A program made the translations under genes and the position numbers. From Acidimicrobiia bacterium (GTDB lineage Bacteria; Actinomycetota; Acidimicrobiia; IMCC26256; PALSA-555): DNA of 10,210 nucleotides. Of this stretch, positions 1 to 6,180 are shown piece after piece. The notes beneath the pieces were generated by a model, which was given only the letters and a program-made list of their open reading frames with translations, was not told where the DNA came from and searched no databases. Location of the stretch: the NCBI GenBank assembly GCA_017853455.1, contig JAFMJM010000075.1, positions 1 through 10,210 on the forward strand. The letters run 5' to 3'. Each line of letters starts with the position of its first letter. Position 1 is the first letter of the stretch.

Positions 1-954
1 GACGTGATGCTGTGGTCCGACCCCGAGCCCCACCAGCGGGTCCGGAACCTGGTGAAGTCGGCGTTCACGCCGCGCGCGATCGCCCGGTACCAGCCCATCG
101 CCGAGCGGGTGGCGAACGAGCTCGTCGACGGCTTCGTCGACGACGGACACGCCGACCTGGTCGCGCAGTACAACTACGAGATCCCGTTCCGGGTGATCGC
201 GCACATCCTCGGCATCCCCGAGACCGACTTCCCGCGCATCAAGGAGCACGCGTGGGACTTCGCGCGAGCGGGGGAGAAGATGGTCTCCGACGAGGTCGCG
301 GCCCGCGGTGACGTCGCGGCCCGGGCCTTCGAGGAGTACTTCGGCGCGTTGGCCGAGGATCGTGCGGCCCGGCCCGGCGACGACCTGATCTCCTCGCTGC
401 TCGCCGCGGAGACCGACGGCGAGCGGCTCACCCGCCGCGAGCTCGTCGCCAACTGCATCCTGCTGCTCCAGGCCGGGCACGAGACCACCCAGGACCTGAT
501 GGGGAACGCCGAGGTGGCGCTCTTCCGCCATCCCGACCAGCTGGCGCTCCTCCGCGACCGTCCCGAGATCACGAAGAACGCGGTCGAGGAGTTCCTCCGG
601 TACGACGCCTCGGTCCAGACCAACCACCGGATCATCCTCGACGGCATGACGATCGGGGACCACGCCATCCCCGAGAACGGGATGATCTACATCTTCCTCG
701 GTGCGATCAACCGGGACCCGGCGCGGTACCCCGATCCCGACCGGCTCGATCTCACGCGCGACGTCACCAGCCACCTGGCGTTCTCCTTCGGGGCCTACTA
801 CTGCCTCGGAGCCGCCCTCGCCCGTACCGAGGCCCAGGTCGGGATCCGGACGCTCCTGGACCGCCTCCCCGGACTGCGCCCGGCGACGGGTGCGTTCGAG
901 TGGCGGGACAGCCTGCTCCTGCGGGGCCCCCAGCGCCTGGAGGTCGCCTGGTGA
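1..954 (+). CDS. Cytochrome P450, 5'-truncated by window edge
   Basis: Heme-thiolate monooxygenase of the soluble bacterial class; it would insert one oxygen atom from O2 into an unknown organic substrate using electrons from a ferredoxin/reductase not seen here. The reading frame is already open at base 1, and the first visible residues (SDPEPHQRVRNLVKSAFTPR) match the C-helix region that normally lies about 80 residues into such proteins, so the true start is upstream and the GTG/ATG at 4 and 7 are internal. The I-helix AGHETT is at 472-489, the K-helix ExxR (EFLR) at 589-600 and the heme-binding loop FSFGAYYCLG at 781-810, with the ligand Cys encoded at 802-804. The loop has Tyr where His or Arg is usual. 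The C-terminus is complete. No partner redox gene is adjacent, and the next gene has its own promoter. Family call is secure; substrate is unknown. Confidence 0.95.
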   Translation, partial: DVMLWSDPEPHQRVRNLVKSAFTPRAIARYQPIAERVANELVDGFVDDGHADLVAQYNYEIPFRVIAHILGIPETDFPRIKEHAWDFARAGEKMVSDEVAARGDVAARAFEEYFGALAEDRAARPGDDLISSLLAAETDGERLTRRELVANCILLLQAGHETTQDLMGNAEVALFRHPDQLALLRDRPEITKNAVEEFLRYDASVQTNHRIILDGMTIGDHAIPENGMIYIFLGAINRDPARYPDPDRLDLTRDVTSHLAFSFGAYYCLGAALARTEAQVGIRTLLDRLPGLRPATGAFEWRDSLLLRGPQRLEVAW

Positions 955-1016
955 GTCGTCGCCGGACCCCCACCCGGGAGGGATCGGGGATGGCCACCGG
1001 GCAGTTGCGGTCGCCC

Positions 1017-1022
1017 TAGGAT
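1017..1022 (+). promoter_or_regulatory. Putative -10 element (TAGGAT) of the peroxiredoxin gene
   Basis: TAGGAT fits the actinobacterial TANNNT -10 pattern. It lies 31 bases before the ATG, which would leave a leader of about 25 bases containing the Shine-Dalgarno GGAGGAA at 1044-1050, five bases from the start. No convincing -35 is visible. It implies the peroxiredoxin is transcribed independently of the P450. Confidence 0.45.
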
Positions 1023-1053
1023 CCGGGACCCAACCAACTTCCCGGAGGAACCC

Positions 1054-1539
1054 ATGTCCGTCAAGGTCGGCGACCGCATCCCCGACGTCGAGGTCCGCAT
1101 CCTCGACGCCGACGGCAACCCCCAGCCCGCCCGCACCGGTGACCTGCTCGGCTCCGGCACCGTCGTGCTGTTCGCCGTCCCCGGGGCCTACACCCCCGGC
1201 TGCTCCAAGGTGCACCTCCCCGGGTACGTCGAGAACTACGACGCCCTCAAGGCCAAGGGCGTCGACACCGTCGCCTGCATCGCCGTCAACGACGCCTGGG
1301 TGATGGGCGCCTGGGGCGAGGCCCAGGGCGCGACCGGCAAGGTCCTCATGATCGGTGACGGCTGCGGCGACTTCGCCGAGGCGATGGACCTGGTCATGGA
1401 CGGCACCGCGTTCGGTCTCGGCAAGCGGTCGCGCCGCTACGCCGCCGTCATCCAGGACGGCGTCATCACCAGCCTCGACGTCGAGGAGGGTGGCGGCATC
1501 AGCGTCAGCGGCTGCGACATGGTGCTCGGCAAGGTCTGA
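1054..1539 (+). CDS. Peroxiredoxin, Prx5 / redoxin type
   Basis: Thiol peroxidase of the AhpC/TSA-redoxin superfamily, Prx5 subfamily; it reduces hydrogen peroxide and organic hydroperoxides in the cytosol. The protein has 161 residues, the usual Prx5 length. The active-site segment PGAYTPGCSKVHLPGY contains the P-x-x-x-T-x-x-C motif, with peroxidatic Cys50, Pro43 and Thr47; the GKRSRRYAAVIQDG segment supplies the conserved Arg (about 127-128). Cys75, Cys104 and Cys154 are also present. Cys154, near the C-terminus, could be a resolving cysteine as in atypical 2-Cys Prx5, but a 1-Cys mechanism is equally possible. The start is fixed by GGAGGAA at 1044-1050. It is monocistronic: a -10 upstream and a strong hairpin downstream isolate it, so any link to the P450 is only positional. 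Confidence 0.93.
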   Translation: MSVKVGDRIPDVEVRILDADGNPQPARTGDLLGSGTVVLFAVPGAYTPGCSKVHLPGYVENYDALKAKGVDTVACIAVNDAWVMGAWGEAQGATGKVLMIGDGCGDFAEAMDLVMDGTAFGLGKRSRRYAAVIQDGVITSLDVEEGGGISVSGCDMVLGKV

Positions 1540-1574
1540 GGCCCCGGGGCCCCGGCCCCGTTCGGATCTGCGTC

Positions 1575-1604
1575 GCGACCCGGTCGGTCAGCCGACCGGG
1601 TCGC
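1575..1604. terminator. Strong hairpin, probable shared terminator between convergent genes
   Basis: A perfect 13-bp stem (GCGACCCGGTCGG at 1575-1587 pairing with 1592-1604) closes a 4-base TCAG loop. It starts 36 bases after the peroxiredoxin stop and, on the opposite strand, encodes the last codons (DPVG) of the crotonase gene, whose stop codon sits in the loop. There is no T tract, as is common for terminators in GC-rich actinobacteria. A 12-bp GC palindrome (GGCCCCGGGGCC) at 1540-1551 lies between the peroxiredoxin stop and the hairpin and may add structure. The hairpin is seen directly; terminator function is inferred. Confidence 0.7.
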
Positions 1605-2445
1605 TCGCGTCCGGGCCCAGTCCGTCGAGCAGGTCGGACGGCCAGTCCCGGGAGACCGATCCCTGCCAGCGCGGGTCGCGCCGCTCCAGGAACGCCAGGG
1701 CGCCCTCCCGGGCGTCGGGCGAGCCCATCAGCCGCAGGTGCAGGTCCCGCTCGAGCCGGTCGACCTCGTTCCCGGCGAGGGTCGGATCGGCCCAGAGCAG
1801 CGCCTTGCACACCGCCACCGAGACCGGAGCGGTGTTGATCGCCACGTCACACGCCAGTTCGACGGCGGCAGGCAGGACCTCGTCGGCCGGCAACGCTCTC
1901 GACGCGACCCCCATGGCGGCCAACTCGGTGCCCGAGAACGTGCGTCCGGTGAGCAGGATCTCCGCCGCCCGCGCCTGGCCCACGGCCCGGGTGAGGGTCC
2001 AGTGGGCCCGGGCGTCGGGCATCACCCCACGCCGGACCTGCACCACGCCGTACTTGGCGTCGGCGGCCACGAACCGGATGTCGGTCTGGAGCGCCAGGGT
2101 CAGGCCCAGGCCGATGGCGTGGCCGTTGACCGCCGCGACGACCGGCTTGCGGACGTCCCAGGCGTGCACGGTGAACGGATCGCTCCGGAAGGTCGAGCGG
2201 TCGGGGGCACCGAAGGTGTCGCCACCCCGACCGAGGTCCGCCCCGGCACAGAACGCCCGACCGGCTCCGGTCAGGACCACGACCCGCACGTCGTCGCGGG
2301 CGTCGCACTCACGGAAGGCCGCGTCGAGCTCGGTCCCCATGCGCGCGGAGAAGGCGTTGAGCACCTCGGGCCGGTCGAGGGTCACGACGGCGACGCCGTC
2401 GGTGACCGCCAGGCGAACGTGGGGGTCGTCGGGCCGCGCGCTCAC
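1588..2445 (-). CDS. Crotonase-superfamily protein (enoyl-CoA hydratase/isomerase-like) lacking both catalytic Glu
   Basis: A 285-residue protein of the enoyl-CoA hydratase/isomerase fold, a normal family length. N-terminal VAVVTLDRPEVLNAFS (18-33), oxyanion-hole segment AFCAGADL (64-71) and NGHAIGLGLTLAL (107-119) are recognisable, so CoA-thioester binding is likely. However, the positions equivalent to rat hydratase Glu144 and Glu164 are Thr116 and Gln136 (VVQVRRGVMPD), so classical hydration is unlikely; isomerase, hydrolase, lyase or another crotonase reaction is possible. The start is GTG at 2445, whose GTGA overlaps the stop of the upstream luciferase-like gene by 4 bases, indicating translational coupling. 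A longer open frame running upstream has no family homology and overlaps that gene, so it was not used. The 3' end lies inside the shared hairpin. Superfamily is certain; the specific reaction is not. Confidence 0.9.
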   Translation of the reverse strand: MSARPDDPHVRLAVTDGVAVVTLDRPEVLNAFSARMGTELDAAFRECDARDDVRVVVLTGAGRAFCAGADLGRGGDTFGAPDRSTFRSDPFTVHAWDVRKPVVAAVNGHAIGLGLTLALQTDIRFVAADAKYGVVQVRRGVMPDARAHWTLTRAVGQARAAEILLTGRTFSGTELAAMGVASRALPADEVLPAAVELACDVAINTAPVSVAVCKALLWADPTLAGNEVDRLERDLHLRLMGSPDAREGALAFLERRDPRWQGSVSRDWPSDLLDGLGPDASDPVG

Positions 2446-3485
2446 GCCGTGAGGGCCCGGACCCGTTCGGCGACCCGGCCCCAGCGCTCCAACACCGTCG
2501 GGTCCTTCCCGTACTGGTTGATCGCCGTGTACGACATGAGGCGGATCTTCGGCGCCAGACCGGCGTACCGGTCGACCAGGGCGTCGGCCAGCTCGTCCCA
2601 CGGTGCCGCCACGACGTAGTGGTCGAGGACGTCGTCGGTGATCACGGCGATCATCCCGGCGATGTCGCCGCCCCGCTGCAGCTCGTGCAGCCGGTCGGAC
2701 AGACCCGGGAAGCCGTGCAACTCGAACACGGGGGAGTAGGTCCGGGTGCTTCCGTAGAAGGCGATCATGCCGCGGGCGTGTTCCCGCGTGGCGGCGATCT
2801 GCTCGGCGGTGTCGCCGACCCCGGTCATGACCGGGATCTCCAACGTGACGTCGTCGAGGGACCGACCGACCTTGGCGGCGCCGGCGACGATCTCGGGGAT
2901 CTGTACGTCGCGGACGTACTCGGGGGAGTGGAACGGGTGGATGTGCACCCCGTCGCACAGCTCGCCGGCCAGCCGCGACATGTAGGGCAGGACGGCCGAG
3001 ACGAAGATCGGCGGATCGGGCGCGTCGAGCGGGCCGGGTGACCATTGCGGCGTCAGCAGGGAGAAGGTGTAGTAGTCGCTCTCGAAGGCCAGAGGTGCGC
3101 CGCGGAAGGCGGCGAAGATGGCCCGCAGGGCTCCGACGTAGGCCCGCAGGCGAGGGCCGGGCGGTGCGTACTCCGCGGAGTACCGCCGCTCCACGTGGGC
3201 CTTCACCTGGGTGCCGAGCCCCAGGGTGAACCGACCGCCGGTGGCGTCGGCGAGCTCCCACGCCACCTTGGCCGTGATCATCGGGCTCCGGGGGAACGCC
3301 ACGGCGACGGCGGTCCCGATGCCGATCCGCTCGGTGGCGAGTGCGGCAGCCGTGCAACTGAGATAGGCGGTGCGGCCCGACTCGGTGAACCACAGGCCAC
3401 CGAGCCCGGCCGCTTCCGCCCGGGCTGCGAGCTCCTGGACTCCGCGCAGGCGACCGGCAGTGGCCATCATGTCGAGATCGATCAT
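2442..3485 (-). CDS. Luciferase-like (LLM) oxidoreductase, probably F420-dependent
   Basis: A 347-residue TIM-barrel protein of the bacterial luciferase-like superfamily. The segments GLGGLWFTESGRTAYL (27-42), RIGIGTAVAVAFPRSP (53-68) and LGLGTQVKAHVERRY (88-102) resemble actinobacterial F420-dependent oxidoreductases; from memory it is closest to the group named after MSMEG_2256 (TIGR03617), which a profile search should confirm. F420H2-linked hydride transfer is therefore inferred; the substrate is unknown. The ATG at 3485 is chosen because homology begins at MIDLDMMATAG and a TACGCT -10 lies six bases upstream, implying a leaderless transcript; a longer frame to 3560 would add an unrelated tail and cover the divergent promoter. 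It is first in a two-gene operon with the crotonase-like gene, suggesting that the redox step and the CoA-thioester step act on the same pathway. Confidence 0.88.
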   Translation of the reverse strand: MIDLDMMATAGRLRGVQELAARAEAAGLGGLWFTESGRTAYLSCTAAALATERIGIGTAVAVAFPRSPMITAKVAWELADATGGRFTLGLGTQVKAHVERRYSAEYAPPGPRLRAYVGALRAIFAAFRGAPLAFESDYYTFSLLTPQWSPGPLDAPDPPIFVSAVLPYMSRLAGELCDGVHIHPFHSPEYVRDVQIPEIVAGAAKVGRSLDDVTLEIPVMTGVGDTAEQIAATREHARGMIAFYGSTRTYSPVFELHGFPGLSDRLHELQRGGDIAGMIAVITDDVLDHYVVAAPWDELADALVDRYAGLAPKIRLMSYTAINQYGKDPTVLERWGRVAERVRALTA

Positions 3486-3491
3486 GGTGAG

Positions 3492-3497
3492 AGCGTA
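3492..3497 (-). promoter_or_regulatory. -10 element (TACGCT) for a leaderless minus-strand operon
   Basis: Read on the minus strand, TACGCT is followed by six bases (CTCACC) and then the ATG at 3485. With a normal -10 to +1 distance, transcription would begin at or next to the A of the ATG. The same hexamer at the same spacing occurs at two other starts in this window (10159 and 10205). No clear -35. Confidence 0.6.
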
Positions 3498-3520
3498 GGC
3501 CCGTCGCCACCCGCCACATC

Positions 3521-3557
3521 CGATCGGTCGGATACATTCGGAGGACCAGACCGATCG
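3521..3557. promoter_or_regulatory. 9-bp perfect inverted repeat, candidate operator in divergent promoter region
   Basis: CGATCGGTC at 3521-3529 is the exact reverse complement of GACCGATCG at 3549-3557, with a 19-base spacer. The arms bracket the putative plus-strand -10 (3533-3538) and the expected start of transcription, so a dimeric repressor bound here would block the monooxygenase-sulfatase operon; it also lies 24 bases upstream of the minus-strand -10. Alternatively the arms could form an RNA or DNA hairpin. The repeat is seen directly; regulatory use is inferred, and no regulator gene is present in the window. Confidence 0.45.
3533..3538 (+). promoter_or_regulatory. Putative -10 element (TACATT) of the monooxygenase-sulfatase operon
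   Basis: TACATT fits TANNNT and would give a leader of about 27 bases before the GTG at 3572, containing a purine-rich Shine-Dalgarno-like GGGGGGAA at 3562-3569. It sits in the spacer of the inverted repeat at 3521-3557. Confidence 0.4.
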
Positions 3558-3571
3558 CACCGGGGGGAACC

Positions 3572-4699
3572 GTGAAGCTGGACCTGCTCTACGAGATCGA
3601 CGCGCCCAAGCCGTGGCCCGGGGGGCCGCACCCCCACGGTCAGCGTCTGCGCGAGCAACGGGCCTACGCCGAGATGCTCGAGCAGTGTCGGCTGGCCGAC
3701 ACCCTCGGCTTCAACACGGCCTGGTTCGTGGAGCACCACTTCCGCGAGGGGCGCTCGCACTGCCCGGCCCCGGAGGTCGTGCTCGGCGCCCTCAGCCAGA
3801 CCACCGAGAACCTCCGGCTGGGGTTCGGGGTCACGCTCCTCCCGTACGGCTTCACCCACCCGGCCCGGGTGGCCGAGAAGGTCGCCACCGTCGACGTGCT
3901 GTCGGGAGGCCGGGTCGAGTGGGGCACCGGCCGGTCGACCCCCATGGAGCAGACCGCGTTCCACGTCGACCGCGACCGCAGTCGCGACGAGTGGGAGGAG
4001 GCGATCCGGATCGTCTGCGGGATGTGGCGCGAGGAGTACTTCGAGTGGGACAGCCCCACGTTCCAGTTCCCCAAGCGCATGGTCACCCCGAAGCCCTTCC
4101 AGGACCCGCACCCGCCGGCCTGGATGGCCGCCACGTCCGAGGGCTCCTCGGCGGTCGCCGGCCAGAACCAGCTCGGACTGCTGTCGTTCTCGATCATGCA
4201 GCCGCTCGACAAGATGGCGGCGCAGATCAAGGCCTACAACGAGGCGTGGGACAGCCCCGAGTCCGCGCCGATCTCCGACGTCAGCACCAGGAAGGTCGCG
4301 GCCTACACGCTCGTGCACTGCGCCGAGACCAACGAGCAGGCGGCCGAGAACGGCATCTGGGACTCGGTGGGCTGGTGGTACCAGAACATCGCGCAGTTCA
4401 CCCTCGACTGGGAGATGCCCCACTTCTCGCCCGAGGAGCGCGACGCCCAGTTCCCGTACCTCAACCCGCTCATGAAGGGCGAGGTCCCGGTCGAGGCGTT
4501 CGACCAGGGCGACATGATCGTGGTCGGCGATCCCGAGCGCTGCTTCGAGAAGATGAAGCACTACGCCGATCTCGGCGTCGACGAGCTCATCTGCTACGTG
4601 CAGTTCGGCCACCACTCGGGCGAGAGCATCCTCAAGACCATCGAGCTGCTCGGCAAGGAAGTCCTGCCCGAGCTCGAGAAGTACGTCGCGTCGAAGTGA
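3572..4699 (+). CDS. Luciferase-like flavin monooxygenase (LLM class)
   Basis: A 375-residue cytosolic TIM-barrel protein of the bacterial luciferase family. GFNTAWFVEHHFREG (46-60) contains the EHHF motif that in LuxA carries the catalytic-region histidine; it is followed by LRLGFGVTLLPYGFTHPARVAEKVATVDVLSGGRVEWGTGRS, the classic flavin-site strand and turn. This points to an FMNH2-using monooxygenase supplied by a separate flavin reductase (none seen here), but F420 cannot be excluded. The substrate is unknown. GTG at 3572 is supported by the purine-rich GGGGGGAA at 3562-3569 and by homology starting at MKLDLLYEI. Its stop overlaps the next start as GTGA (4696-4699), so it is translationally coupled to the sulfatase. 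It is divergent from another luciferase-like gene but clearly of a different subfamily. Confidence 0.92.
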   Translation: MKLDLLYEIDAPKPWPGGPHPHGQRLREQRAYAEMLEQCRLADTLGFNTAWFVEHHFREGRSHCPAPEVVLGALSQTTENLRLGFGVTLLPYGFTHPARVAEKVATVDVLSGGRVEWGTGRSTPMEQTAFHVDRDRSRDEWEEAIRIVCGMWREEYFEWDSPTFQFPKRMVTPKPFQDPHPPAWMAATSEGSSAVAGQNQLGLLSFSIMQPLDKMAAQIKAYNEAWDSPESAPISDVSTRKVAAYTLVHCAETNEQAAENGIWDSVGWWYQNIAQFTLDWEMPHFSPEERDAQFPYLNPLMKGEVPVEAFDQGDMIVVGDPERCFEKMKHYADLGVDELICYVQFGHHSGESILKTIELLGKEVLPELEKYVASK

Positions 4700-6162
4700 A
4701 CCGCCGACCCAACGTCGTGCTGATCATGGCCGATCAGCACCGGGCCGACGTGCTCGGCTGCGCCGGGGATCCCACGGTCGCGACGCCCAACCTCGACCGG
4801 CTCGCCGCCGAAGGGGTGCGCTTCGCCCGCACGGCGTGCCAGGGTCCGCTGTGCATGCCGGCGCGGGCGTCGGTGCTCACCGAGCGCTACGTGCGCGACC
4901 ACGGCGTGTACACCAACTGGAACGCGGTCGAACCGGGAACCCCGACCTACCTCCACGCTCTGCGCGACGCCGGCTACCACACGGTGGCGCTCGGCAAGCA
5001 CCACCTGAGCGGCGACGAGCTCCCGGCCGAGCACGTCGACGCCCTCGCCGATCTCATGCACGAGCGGGGCTTCGCGGAGGTGCACGAGACCGGCGACAAG
5101 TTCTCCATCGGCGTGCCCCACACCTACTCGGACCACCTCCAGGAGCGGGGGCTGTGGGAGGTCTACGAGACGCACATCCGTGACCGCTCGTACCAGGGCG
5201 ACGGCGGCCGGGGCGCCAACCCGACCAAGCGGATCCCGATGTGGGACTCCACCCCGATGGACCTCGGCACCGACGACGCCATCGACGCCTGGCACGGCCG
5301 GATGTTCGCCGACTGGTTCGCCACGGCGCCCACGGACGCGCCGTTCTTCGTGTTCGCCGGGTTCCCCGGACCCCACGATCCGTGGGACGCCCCCCAGGAC
5401 GCCCGTGACCGCCACACCGGGCCTGAGACGTCGTTCCCGGCGACCACCACCCGTCCCGACACCGACGGTGCCGGGACCTACGGACGGCTGCTGAAGGGGA
5501 TGCTCAACCTCTCCGACACCGACACCATGACCGACGACGCCATCCGCGGGATGCGCCGGGCCTACGCCGCCAACGTGTCGATCATCGACGCCGAGGTCGG
5601 GCGAATCCTGCAGGTCCTCGAGGACCGGGGCCTCCTCGACGACACCTGGATCATCTACACCAGCGACCACGGCGAGATGGCCGGCGACCACGGCCTGATG
5701 TCGAAGTGCGTGCTGTTCGACGGGGCCGTGCGCGTGCCGCTGATCATCCGTCCACCCGGTGGCGCCGGCGCGCTCGCCGGACGGGTGGTCGACGACCTGG
5801 TGGAGGCGATCGACGTGCCCGCCACCGTCCGGGCCATCGCGGGCGCCGGAGCGGTGCCGGGCTCCGACGGACGGTCGCTGCTCGGATACCTCACCGGCGA
5901 CGATCCTGTGGCGCGGCGTGTCTCGGTGAGCGAGAACTGGGGCTTCGCGGCGTTCGACGACGGGGCCCACAAGCTGATCGTCGACGAGGACGCCCTGACC
6001 CCGTGTGCGCTCTACGACCGGGCCCGCGACCCCCACGAGGACCGCAACGTCGTCGCCGACCCCGACTACGCCGGGGTTGTCGACGCCATGATGGACCTCT
6101 ACGTGCGCCCGTTCCTGGCCACGCCGGCGGTCCGGCCCTACCCGAGTCCGTTCACCGCCTGA
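4696..6162 (+). CDS. Sulfatase-family hydrolase (choline-sulfatase / phosphonate monoester hydrolase type)
   Basis: A 488-residue alkaline-phosphatase-superfamily hydrolase that cleaves sulfate or phosphonate/phosphate monoesters. The N-terminus RRPNVVLIMADQHRAD gives metal ligands Asp13 and Gln14; CMPAR (53-57) is the C-x-P-x-R signature in which Cys53 would become formylglycine; GKHHLS follows; GPHDPW supplies His227; TSDHGEMAGDHG supplies Asp324 and His325, with Lys337 shortly after. A D-Q / D-H metal set rather than D-D / D-N is, to my knowledge, characteristic of choline sulfatases and phosphonate monoester hydrolases, so the leaving group is open. There is no signal peptide, so it is likely cytosolic. 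Maturation needs a formylglycine-generating enzyme encoded elsewhere. The start GTG at 4696 overlaps the monooxygenase stop. The 3' end is convergent, 18 bases from the kinase gene, with no good terminator between. Confidence 0.93.
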   Translation: MNRRPNVVLIMADQHRADVLGCAGDPTVATPNLDRLAAEGVRFARTACQGPLCMPARASVLTERYVRDHGVYTNWNAVEPGTPTYLHALRDAGYHTVALGKHHLSGDELPAEHVDALADLMHERGFAEVHETGDKFSIGVPHTYSDHLQERGLWEVYETHIRDRSYQGDGGRGANPTKRIPMWDSTPMDLGTDDAIDAWHGRMFADWFATAPTDAPFFVFAGFPGPHDPWDAPQDARDRHTGPETSFPATTTRPDTDGAGTYGRLLKGMLNLSDTDTMTDDAIRGMRRAYAANVSIIDAEVGRILQVLEDRGLLDDTWIIYTSDHGEMAGDHGLMSKCVLFDGAVRVPLIIRPPGGAGALAGRVVDDLVEAIDVPATVRAIAGAGAVPGSDGRSLLGYLTGDDPVARRVSVSENWGFAAFDDGAHKLIVDEDALTPCALYDRARDPHEDRNVVADPDYAGVVDAMMDLYVRPFLATPAVRPYPSPFTA

Positions 6163-6180
6163 TCGGCACCCACCGAGCGG

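Noticed and set aside
4..9. GTG/ATG codons as the start of the P450 gene
   Set aside because: The encoded residues correspond to an internal helix of P450s and the frame is open to the window edge, so the gene is truncated rather than short.
1005..1010. TTGCGG as a -35 for the peroxiredoxin promoter
   Set aside because: It is only six bases from the TAGGAT element, far too close for a sigma-70-type spacer.
1588..3537. A single 649-codon minus-strand frame that would fuse an upstream region to the crotonase
   Set aside because: Only the last 285 codons show family homology; the remainder is a shifted frame of the luciferase-like gene, and the GTGA overlap at 2442-2445 marks the real start.
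3486..3560. N-terminal extension of the minus-strand luciferase-like protein
   Set aside because: The extra residues have no family resemblance and would cover the promoter, while a TACGCT -10 is placed for starting at 3485.
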